20,903 bases of DNA from Candidatus Cloacimonadota bacterium (GTDB lineage Bacteria; Cloacimonadota; Cloacimonadia; Cloacimonadales; JAFGVF01). The notes beneath the pieces were generated by a model. It searched no databases and had not been told where the DNA came from. It saw only the letters and a program-made list of their open reading frames with translations. Location of the stretch: positions 1-20,903 of the forward strand of contig JAFGVF010000119.1 in the NCBI GenBank assembly GCA_016938155.1. The letters are read 5' to 3'. Position 1 is the stretch's first letter. Every line of letters begins with the position of its first letter. Made by a program: the position numbers and the translations under genes. Below, in pieces: positions 13,484 to 19,588 of this stretch.

Positions 13484-13660
13484 TTAGCTTAACTTAGCTC
13501 CGTCAATGTGACGACAATTCTTACATACTTTAACGGTCTTTTCTCCGGCTTTAACTTCATGTAACACTTTTATTCCTGTACGACCACATGCCGGACATGT
13601 ACCTCTGCCTGCACCGGGAACTGTCTGCTTTAATAATTTACCGCGATGGTTCTTCGCCAT
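13484..13660 (-). CDS. Small zinc-ribbon protein, 58 residues
   Basis: The product MAKNHRGKLL... is basic and short. C22-PA-C25 and C46-KN-C49 form a classic four-cysteine zinc ribbon with 20 residues between the knuckles. The start at 13660 is supported by AGGAG about 8 nt upstream; a longer frame to 13696 is not. It has its own terminator, so it seems monocistronic. The basic N-terminus and ribbon resemble small ribosomal or RNA-associated proteins, and I recall similar short 'HRGKG...GRGTCPVC' proteins in other bacteria, but cannot name a family. It is not L31, L33 or L36 by sequence. RNA or ribosome association is inference. Confidence 0.8.
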   Translation of the reverse strand: MAKNHRGKLLKQTVPGAGRGTCPACGRTGIKVLHEVKAGEKTVKVCKNCRHIDGAKLS

Positions 13661-13777
13661 ATCTATACTCCTAAGTTTTCTAATGATTTGCCCCACTTTT
13701 TATTGGAGTGGATATAAGTCAAGATATTTGTCGCAACTCTCGATTTATCAAAAAGAAATGGGCGTCCGGCTTCAATT

Positions 13778-13799
13778 CGATATCCTCAATGGGATGTCG
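13778..13799. other. Isolated stem-loop
   Basis: CGATATCC (13778-13785) pairs with GGATGTCG (13792-13799) over 8 bp with one G-T pair and a six-base loop. No T-run follows, so it is not a canonical terminator. Function unknown. Confidence 0.35.
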
Positions 13800-14013
13800 T
13801 GAAATCTCATAATATTCACACTTTCATGGCGTTTATTAACATCCGATTTTTAATTTCCCAACTCATTATTCCACATTAAATTTTCCTCAATTTCCCACAA
13901 ATTTCACCCAAGCGGGAGTAGCTTGTAATAGTAGACAGATAAAAGGGTTACTGGTTGCTTTTAGCAGACAAAAGGTTCTTGAGAAGTATCCTTTGGGTTG
14001 TGATATTGCAATG

Positions 14014-14119
14014 TTCGCATTGCCCCGAACTCGCGATGCTCGTAATGGTGCGAGCTCAGGAGTCGTGTTTTTCGCATTGCCCCGAACTCGCTTTGCTCGT
14101 ATTGGTGCCTGCTCAGGAG
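14014..14119. repeat. Direct repeat: two 49-nt units, 57-nt period
   Basis: Unit 1 (14014-14062) and unit 2 (14071-14119) both begin TTCGCATTGCCCCGAACTCG and end CTCAGGAG, with only a handful of differences. Each carries GC-rich self-complementary segments (for example CTCGC...GCGAG in unit 1). A more diverged copy in opposite orientation lies at 15743-15781. Confidence 0.85.
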
Positions 14120-14124
14120 ATAAT

Positions 14125-14191
14125 CACGACCAGGAGAGTCGTGGTACAAAGAAGCAAGCAGGATGCTTGCTGTACGCAAACCTGCGGTTTG
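14125..14191. repeat. Three consecutive small stem-loops
   Basis: CACGAC/GTCGTG (14125-14130, 14138-14143), AGCAAGCA/TGCTTGCT (14153-14160, 14164-14171, loop GGA) and CAAACC/GGTTTG (14177-14182, 14186-14191, loop TGC) are all perfect stems. They follow directly on the 49-nt repeats. None has a T-run behind it. Confidence 0.6.
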
Positions 14192-14265
14192 GAGAAATGT
14201 ATAAGCTTTTTTAATAGCTGAAGATGCTGCGAGCTGACAAGGAATGTGTTCTTTACTGGAAAGAT

Positions 14266-14700
14266 TCAGTCCTTCAGCCTGCCTTTTTGACGGAGCCAGG
14301 CTGTATAGACCCAACAGCCGACGATGTAGGCTTTATACATCAGCATTGTAACTACAATGGCACCTATCCAGAGTACCCTATCGAAGTCGAGTCGGATATC
14401 GGTATCATTGAAAAATTCGACTTTATTGGCATCAAAGGCAAAACTGATAAAGCTTGGAAGTATGAAGAATAAGCTCATAATGATTCGATTGAGCCAGACA
14501 GGAATCTGTTTCATGCCAATCACAATGTCTTCAACCATTTGATTAGTGAGGAAAAGGAAAATCGGCATGGAAACAGCAAGAACCCAGAGAAAGGTTTTCA
14601 GGGCAAATCTCCCCATCAAGACGATTAAAAGAGCGAAAAGCACGCTGTACATTGCCCCCCAGATATATATCAATTCTTTTTTGGCTAAATTAAGTTTCAT
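14266..14700 (-). CDS. Small integral membrane protein of unknown function
   Basis: I do not recognise a family. The 144-residue product has four probable membrane helices at about 12-30, 36-53, 75-92 and 112-133, with short loops; the longest loop (about 93-110) is acidic (EFFNDTDIRLDFD) and the C-terminus is basic (LRQKGRLKD). The start at 14700 (MKLNLAKKEL) is chosen because GGGAG lies 7 nt upstream, whereas the longer frame from 14718 has no site and overlaps it. It is divergent from the DUF3825-type gene, with about 140 nt between the starts. No terminator is clear; its 3' end meets the repeat-rich region. Confidence 0.7.
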   Translation of the reverse strand: MKLNLAKKELIYIWGAMYSVLFALLIVLMGRFALKTFLWVLAVSMPIFLFLTNQMVEDIVIGMKQIPVWLNRIIMSLFFILPSFISFAFDANKVEFFNDTDIRLDFDRVLWIGAIVVTMLMYKAYIVGCWVYTAWLRQKGRLKD

Positions 14701-14841
14701 AATAAACTCCCGAATCATCTGAAATGGATTTCATCCGGAAATTGTGTCATTTATTTGCAAGTAAAATCGCAATAAATTTTGATTGTCGGTATTTCCATTT
14801 ATCTTTTTTAAAGTAAGTTTTAATCAAACATGGGAGGTTAA

Positions 14842-15708
14842 ATGCAAAATAAACCAAAGTATGCCAGTCTTTATCGAAGATGTAATGATCAGGAGTATAA
14901 GAGTGCATTTGCATTCTTTTATTTCGATAACAAGAGTGGCGAGACCTGGGAAACCCCTTTTAAAAAATTAGCAGAATTAGCTGATGATGAGCCTTGGAAT
15001 TTCAGCACGGAAAATTTACGGAATAAATACAAAAATCAGGATATCCCTATTTTAACAAACTATCTGAACTATACATTCATGCGACTTCAGGATGAAGGGA
15101 AAATAGTCTTTAACGAAGAGGGTAGTTGGGCATGCTTTAATACCGGACTCCAGACAAAATACGGAAACGATATCTTTGCTACCTTCTCTCGAAACTTCAA
15201 TGAAACAGGTGATGCCTGCGACTGGTATTTCCAAGATTTCATCAAATCAAATGACGATAAGATGAAGTACTATCCCAAGTCGCCGGAATTGGCTGAATAT
15301 ATCCTCAATCCGTCAGACTTGATATTTGATTATAAACTGGAATTGGAGATAAATTACGAGCATATCATCGAAGATAATATCGACAGATTCCCGGCAGAAT
15401 TCAAACGCAATCCGCTGTTAATCCGTAACACACTTTACGGTGCCGTGGAAGCCGCAATTAAGATGATTAGACGAAATTATCATTTCAGTGTGCCAATCTG
15501 GCATAAGGATAAAATTCAACTGTTAATGCCTCTAATCATGATAAATCCGGACAACAAACCTGATCTGGCGATTGTTTTGGATAGACAAACTGCCTTCGAT
15601 AATGAACAACAATCCTTTTACATTGCCCGAACCGTCCTGACTATGGACCAGTCATATATGAATGCCCGATTGATTGCCTGCACGGGCAAGGAATGGCTGA
15701 AACCGTGA
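14842..15708 (+). CDS. DUF3825-domain protein
   Basis: The 288-residue protein has no signal or membrane segment. GGGAGG, 6 nt before the ATG at 14842, supports this start. Its central part matches the DUF3825 pattern as I remember it: LADDEPWNF (47-55), ILTNYLNYTFMRLQDEGKIVF (70-90), WACFNTGLQTKYGNDIFATF (96-115) and WYFQDF (128-133), followed by a C-terminal half with PAEFKRNPLLIRNTLYGAVEAAIKMIRRNY and a strand-rich end. DUF3825 has no assigned activity that I know; it is often found as a module in larger proteins, and here it stands alone. The gene is probably transcribed singly from the divergent region 14701-14841. Family is moderately sure and function is unknown. Confidence 0.8.
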   Translation: MQNKPKYASLYRRCNDQEYKSAFAFFYFDNKSGETWETPFKKLAELADDEPWNFSTENLRNKYKNQDIPILTNYLNYTFMRLQDEGKIVFNEEGSWACFNTGLQTKYGNDIFATFSRNFNETGDACDWYFQDFIKSNDDKMKYYPKSPELAEYILNPSDLIFDYKLELEINYEHIIEDNIDRFPAEFKRNPLLIRNTLYGAVEAAIKMIRRNYHFSVPIWHKDKIQLLMPLIMINPDNKPDLAIVLDRQTAFDNEQQSFYIARTVLTMDQSYMNARLIACTGKEWLKP

Positions 15709-15727
15709 AGAATCCTGAACATCCTTT

Positions 15728-15747
15728 AAGACCTTTCAGATGGTCTT
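15728..15747. other. Stem-loop after the DUF3825 gene
   Basis: AAGACC (15728-15733) pairs with GGTCTT (15742-15747), extendable with G-U pairs. It lies 20 nt after the stop, where a terminator is expected, but no T-run follows on either strand, so termination would not be canonical. Confidence 0.35.
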
Positions 15748-15781
15748 GAGTTCGCACCAATAGGAACGGGGTGAATTCGGG
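15743..15781 (-). repeat. Diverged, inverted third copy of the 14014-14119 repeat
   Basis: Read on the minus strand this 39-nt segment runs CCCGAATTC ... ATTGGTGCGAACTCA and agrees with unit 1 at 28 of 39 aligned positions by my hand alignment without gaps. Its presence 1.6 kb away in the opposite orientation suggests a dispersed repeat family. Confidence 0.55.
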
Positions 15782-15849
15782 TGAGACCAATGAATTTTGA
15801 AGTTTGCTACCACTTAGCCTCAAACTCGTTAGCACTTGCTTCTGGGCAA

Positions 15850-15900
15850 GCTGATACCCCCCTCACCCTACCCTCTCCCTTCGAGGGCGAAGGATTTCAC
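15850..15900. other. C-rich intergenic segment with short hairpin
   Basis: The stretch CACCCTACCCTCTCCC followed by TTCGAGGGCGAAGG contains CCCT-TCG-AGGG and overlapping pairings. It resembles the GC-rich intergenic palindromes many bacterial genomes carry. It lies upstream of rpmE, with no evidence for a gene. Confidence 0.35.
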
Positions 15901-15928
15901 AATGTATAAGTTAAAAGAAAGAAAAGAA

Positions 15929-15958
15929 TTGACATTCAACCTATTGGGAAAAAATATG
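15929..15958 (+). promoter_or_regulatory. Weak candidate promoter of rpmE
   Basis: TTGACA (15929-15934) is a perfect -35, but at 17-18 nt only AAATAT/AATATG is found as -10 (3/6). The position, about 40-65 nt before the rpmE start, is plausible. Confidence 0.3.
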
Positions 15959-15995
15959 TCCGTTAAATGCAGATTATAATAACAGGAGCTATAAA

Positions 15996-16205
15996 ATGAA
16001 GAAAGATATTCATCCGAAATATGAGAAGATAACAGTGAAATGTGCTTGTGGAAATGAGTTTGTAGCCTCATCAACCAAGAAAGACCTAACTGTTGAGATT
16101 TGCAACGAATGTCATCCTTTCTTTACCGGAAAACAGAAGATAATCGACACAGCCGGTAGAGTAGAGAAATTCAACAAGAAGTACAACAGAGAAACATCCA
16201 AATAG
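15996..16205 (+). CDS. rpmE: 50S ribosomal protein L31
   Basis: The 69-residue protein is ribosomal protein L31, located at the subunit interface of the ribosome. It starts [16 protein letters not shown] with AGGAG 8 nt upstream. C16 and C18 (CAC) with C36 and C39 (CNEC) make it the zinc-binding C+ form rather than the cysteine-free form induced on zinc limitation. HPFFTGKQ (40-47) and [10 protein letters not shown] (54-63) are family signatures. No Zur-like operator is obvious upstream. A hairpin with a T-run follows the stop, and the DUF1385 gene starts 85 nt later, the gene order rpmE-DUF1385-prfA that is frequent in bacteria. Confidence 0.97.
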   Translation: MKKDIHPKYEKITVKCACGNEFVASSTKKDLTVEICNECHPFFTGKQKIIDTAGRVEKFNKKYNRETSK

Positions 16206-16218
16206 CCACTTTTAATTT

Positions 16219-16263
16219 AATAGCATCACTCTCATCAAAATAGTGGTGCTATTTTTCTTTTTA
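16219..16263 (+). terminator. Terminator or attenuator between rpmE and the DUF1385 gene
   Basis: AATAGCATCACT (16219-16230) pairs with AGTGGTGCTATT (16242-16253) over 12 bp including G-U pairing, followed by TTTTCTTTTTATT. Only 28 nt remain between its T-run and the next start codon, so downstream genes are read through it or use a promoter hidden here. Confidence 0.85.
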
Positions 16264-16290
16264 TTATTCCCACACAAATACGGAGAAATA

Positions 16291-17256
16291 ATGGAGCAGA
16301 AGAAAAAGAGTATCGCAGTAGGTGGTCAAGCTGTGATTGAAGGCGTTATGATGCGAGGTCCGGAGCATATCGCAACAGCCATTCGTCGGGCAGATAATTC
16401 CATTGAGCTGAAGAAAGAACCATTTACGAGTATAACTCAAAAGCATAAAATTCTGGGGTTACCCCTAATACGCGGTTTTGTGTCGTTGATCGAGATGATG
16501 AAGATAGGAATCGCAACCCTGACCTTTTCCGCTAATCGATGGGAACTGGATAATCAGGATGAAAAGAAGAAAGAGAAATCGGAAGGATTTGAGAAACTGA
16601 CTGAAGTTCTCAGTTATATCTTTGCCTTTGGTCTTGCCTTCCTCCTTTTTGGTGTCCTTCCCTATAAGATTTCCGACTGGGTGCATCTTTCCAAGCAGAA
16701 TCTTTACTTTAACTTAGTTGCAGGCGTTGTGAGAATAATCTTCTTCGTAATTTATCTGCTTATCATAAGTAAGTTGAAAGATATTCATCGTGTATTTCAA
16801 TATCACGGGGCTGAGCATAAAAGCGTCAATGCCTACGAAAAAGAGTCGGAACTGGATATTGAATCAGTACAGCAACAAACTACTCTGCACCCGAGATGTG
16901 GAACGAGCTTCATGTTCTTTGTGCTCTTAGTCAGTATTCTGATTTTCTCAATCATCGATACAATGGCAGTGGCATGGATTTTCCATCAGCCACCGCATGT
17001 ATTGGTACGGTTGGGTTATCATCTTCTTTTCTTCCCGCTGATTTCAGGAGTATCCTATGAGATTCTAAAGATGTCGGGGAAAAATCTGCATCATCCATTA
17101 GTAAAGCTGATGACCATTCCCGGGATGAGTTTACAGAGAATCACGACACAACCTCCTGAGGACGGAATGGTGGAATGTGCAGTTGTAGCAATGAAAGCTG
17201 CCCTCGATATGGATATTTCAGAATATAATGTTACGATTATTGGAGACGATAAATGA
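16291..17256 (+). CDS. DUF1385 (YqhQ-like) membrane protein
   Basis: The 321-residue protein has the DUF1385 signatures [15 protein letters not shown] (10-24), [15 protein letters not shown] (169-183) and LHPRCGTSF (199-207), and ends with the typical [21 protein letters not shown]. Hydrophobic helices lie at about 106-125, 140-161, 207-230 and 242-258. The molecular function is not established; the family is usually found next to prfA and rpmE, as here, a context that suggests a tie to translation or membrane homeostasis without proving one. The ATG at 16291 after CGGAG is chosen; the frame extends to 16243 but that part overlaps the terminator. Its stop overlaps the prfA start by 4 nt (ATGA). 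Confidence 0.92.
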   Translation: MEQKKKSIAVGGQAVIEGVMMRGPEHIATAIRRADNSIELKKEPFTSITQKHKILGLPLIRGFVSLIEMMKIGIATLTFSANRWELDNQDEKKKEKSEGFEKLTEVLSYIFAFGLAFLLFGVLPYKISDWVHLSKQNLYFNLVAGVVRIIFFVIYLLIISKLKDIHRVFQYHGAEHKSVNAYEKESELDIESVQQQTTLHPRCGTSFMFFVLLVSILIFSIIDTMAVAWIFHQPPHVLVRLGYHLLFFPLISGVSYEILKMSGKNLHHPLVKLMTIPGMSLQRITTQPPEDGMVECAVVAMKAALDMDISEYNVTIIGDDK

Positions 17257-18320
17257 TTCCAAAGGATAAGCTTGAAGCGATTCAAACGGAATATGAAGCC
17301 CTAAAAGTGAAGGCTTATGACCCCAAAGAGATGACTGATAAAAAGGGGTACAGAGCAATTTCCAGACGATTTAAAGAGTTAGAAGCTATTCTAAACTGCT
17401 ATCACGAATGGGAAAAGATTGCCAAAAACTTAAGCGAAACCAAGCAGTTTCTCAGAACCGAAAAAGATGAAGAACTGCTGGAAATGGCAAAGATGGAGAT
17501 TGAAGAAACAGAAATATTGTTGGAAGAGAAATCTTCTCAATTGAAGGAACTTCTCGTTCCTAAAGATGTAAACGATGAGAAAGATGTGTTAATCGAGATA
17601 AGAGCAGGTACCGGAGGAAATGAGGCTGCTCTCTTTGCAGCTTCCCTATTCAGAATGTATCAGTATTATGTAGAAAAGAAAGGCTGGAAGCTCTCGGTAA
17701 TCAGTTCCAATGCGATAGGAATCGGAGGATTTAAAGAGATTATCCTCCAGGTTTCTGGAGAGAATGTTTACGGGACAATGCGTTTTGAGAGTGGAGTTCA
17801 TCGGGTGCAGAGAGTACCCCAAACCGAGGCAAGCGGACGAATTCATACATCTGCGGTATCGGTAGCAGTTCTTCCTGAAGTTGAAGACATCGATATCGAA
17901 ATCAGTGACAGCGATTTAAGGATTGATCTCTACCGCTCCAGCGGTCATGGAGGACAGTCTGTCAACACAACAGATTCAGCAGTTAGATTAACTCATATTC
18001 CTACCGGACTGGTAGTAACTTGTCAGGATGAGAAATCACAGTTAAAGAATAAAGATAAAGCGATGAAGGTTCTCAGGGCTCGCTTATACGATTTTGAATT
18101 GGCAAAACAAGAAGCTGAAATTGCCACTCAACGCCGTTCTCAAGTGGGTACGGGCGACCGGAGTGCAAAAATCAGAACCTACAATTATCCCCAGTCAAGA
18201 GTGACTGATCACAGAATTAATTTGACATCATATAAACTCAACGATATTTTAGCAGGCGAAATTGATGAGTTCATCGAAGCTCTAAAGATTGCCTATAGAA
18301 ATGAGAAAATTGAAAATTAA
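17253..18320 (+). CDS. prfA: Peptide chain release factor 1
   Basis: RF1 recognises UAA and UAG stop codons and triggers hydrolysis of peptidyl-tRNA on the ribosome. The 355 residues show the catalytic GGQ at 233-235 in [18 protein letters not shown] and the stop-codon tripeptide of the PxT type, PQT (189-191), in [15 protein letters not shown]. The PxT motif identifies RF1 rather than RF2 (SPF); there is no in-frame-stop frameshift site as in prfB. The GGQ glutamine is normally methylated by PrmC, whose gene is not in the window. It overlaps the DUF1385 gene by 4 nt and is followed after 19 nt by the CorC-like gene, so it is inside an operon. Confidence 0.97.
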   Translation: MIPKDKLEAIQTEYEALKVKAYDPKEMTDKKGYRAISRRFKELEAILNCYHEWEKIAKNLSETKQFLRTEKDEELLEMAKMEIEETEILLEEKSSQLKELLVPKDVNDEKDVLIEIRAGTGGNEAALFAASLFRMYQYYVEKKGWKLSVISSNAIGIGGFKEIILQVSGENVYGTMRFESGVHRVQRVPQTEASGRIHTSAVSVAVLPEVEDIDIEISDSDLRIDLYRSSGHGGQSVNTTDSAVRLTHIPTGLVVTCQDEKSQLKNKDKAMKVLRARLYDFELAKQEAEIATQRRSQVGTGDRSAKIRTYNYPQSRVTDHRINLTSYKLNDILAGEIDEFIEALKIAYRNEKIEN

Positions 18321-18339
18321 AATGGAGACAGAAAACTAA

Positions 18340-19572
18340 ATGGGGCTATTTGCAGCCTTTTTGATAGTCATTATTGCTTTAGCTTTGTCCTTCTTTTTCT
18401 CCGGCTATGAAACAGGCGTGATCTCTGTTGACCGCTTGAAGCTTGAGCAACATGCAAAACGAGATAGAAAGAGTAAAGAATTACTATCCTTTATTGAGAA
18501 GCCGGATAGGTTTTTGGGAACCACTCTTTTTGGAACGAACATCTCACAGGTTATTATCTCATCCGTTACAACCTTCTTTTTAGATCGAACGGAAGCATTT
18601 ACCTCAAGTTTGGTACCCATTTTACTCGGAGTTGTTGTTCTTGTGGTCGGAGAAATTGTTCCGAAAGCCCTGTTCAGAGATTTCCCTGATAAGCTTGTTC
18701 CAGCCCTCTTCCCCACCATGAAGTTCTTTTATACTCTCTTCACACCATTCGTAAAGTTCGTTACATTAATCAATACGGGACTGACAAAAGTATTCAAGTT
18801 GAGAACATCTTCAAGTCTGGCATATTTAACCAGAGATGACTTAGCCCTGTTCCTCAACTCTCCCGAGCATCAACAATCTTTTGAAGACCCTCAAAGGGAG
18901 ATGATAGAGGATGCCCTCGAATTCTCTAATCTGGAAGCAAGAAATATTATCACTCCCAGAACGGATATTGTTGCCATTCCTGAAGATATGCCCGTTGATG
19001 AGATAATCGAATTAGCCAGAAAAGAAGGCTATACGAGATATCCTGTATATAGGGAAAGCATCGACAATATAGTCGGTGTTCTTATCATCTATGACATCAT
19101 TAAATCGAAAAAGCAAAACCTGATTGCCAAAGATATTCTGCATGAAGCCTATTTTGCACCGGAAACAATGGATGCTGATGAACTCTTAAAAGAGATGCAG
19201 TCGAAGAAGAAATCGATGGCGATTATTGTTGATTCCTACGGTGGTACAGAGGGAATTGTAACAATTGAAGATATTATTGAGGAGATCGTTGGCAACATTG
19301 AAGATGAATATGATATTGTTGTAGAACGGGATGTTGAGAAAGTGGGCGATAATGTCTGGCTTGTTAAAGGAGATGTGGAAGTTGACCGGTTGATTGATGA
19401 ATATGAGATTAAGTTACCTGAGGGTGATTATGAGACAATCGCCGGTTTCATTATAGATAAAATAAAGAGAATACCAGTTCAGGGTCAGTATATTGAATTA
19501 GACGAATACACTATCCAGATTCTGCAGGTAACTCAGAAGAAAGTAATCAAAGTAAAAATTACAAAAAAATAG
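18340..19572 (+). CDS. HlyC/CorC-type protein (CNNM-CBS-CorC)
   Basis: The 410-residue protein has the layout of bacterial CNNM/CorC membrane proteins, linked to Mg2+ (or other divalent cation) efflux and often annotated as hemolysins. Residues 1-190 form the CNNM (DUF21) domain: a first helix (4-20), the motif FFFSGYETG (18-26), a region including TNISQVIISS, GEIVPKALF (104-112), and a hydrophobic stretch 117-145. Two CBS domains follow (about 201-256, NIITPRTDIVAIPEDMPVDE, and 262-326, ending in GGTEGIVTIEDIIEEIVGNI) and a C-terminal CorC_HlyC domain (about 335-410). It lies 19 nt after prfA and 16 nt before ftcD. The acidic pocket ligand of known CNNMs was not checked residue by residue. 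Confidence 0.93.
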   Translation: MGLFAAFLIVIIALALSFFFSGYETGVISVDRLKLEQHAKRDRKSKELLSFIEKPDRFLGTTLFGTNISQVIISSVTTFFLDRTEAFTSSLVPILLGVVVLVVGEIVPKALFRDFPDKLVPALFPTMKFFYTLFTPFVKFVTLINTGLTKVFKLRTSSSLAYLTRDDLALFLNSPEHQQSFEDPQREMIEDALEFSNLEARNIITPRTDIVAIPEDMPVDEIIELARKEGYTRYPVYRESIDNIVGVLIIYDIIKSKKQNLIAKDILHEAYFAPETMDADELLKEMQSKKKSMAIIVDSYGGTEGIVTIEDIIEEIVGNIEDEYDIVVERDVEKVGDNVWLVKGDVEVDRLIDEYEIKLPEGDYETIAGFIIDKIKRIPVQGQYIELDEYTIQILQVTQKKVIKVKITKK

Positions 19573-19588
19573 ATATACCGGAGGAGTA

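Larger units (their letters stand above)
13661..14265. other. Repeat- and hairpin-rich intergenic region
   Basis: This 600-nt stretch lies between the zinc-ribbon gene and the small membrane protein. Open frames of 73 to 117 codons cross it on both strands, but they run over the tandem repeat and hairpins, have no good ribosome binding sites and resemble no family. It contains one isolated hairpin (13778-13799), a 49-nt direct repeat pair (14014-14119) and three consecutive small stem-loops (14125-14191). I recognise no tRNA, tmRNA, SRP RNA or 6S RNA. Confidence 0.55.

Noticed and set aside
14014..14119. Attachment site or mobile element end
   Set aside because: No integrase or transposase lies anywhere in the window and there is no target-site duplication that I can identify.
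13955..14314. Overlapping open frames of 73-117 codons on both strands
   Set aside because: They are products of the 49-nt GC-rich repeats and hairpins; the repeated peptide in one frame (HCPELAMLV / HCPELALLV) mirrors the DNA repeat, and none has a start signal.
15641..15835. Minus-strand frame of 64 codons at the end of the DUF3825 gene
   Set aside because: It is antisense to the DUF3825 coding end and crosses the repeat copy; no start signal.
17253..18320. RF2 (prfB) instead of RF1
   Set aside because: The stop-codon tripeptide is PQT, not SPF, and there is no in-frame UGA frameshift site near the start.
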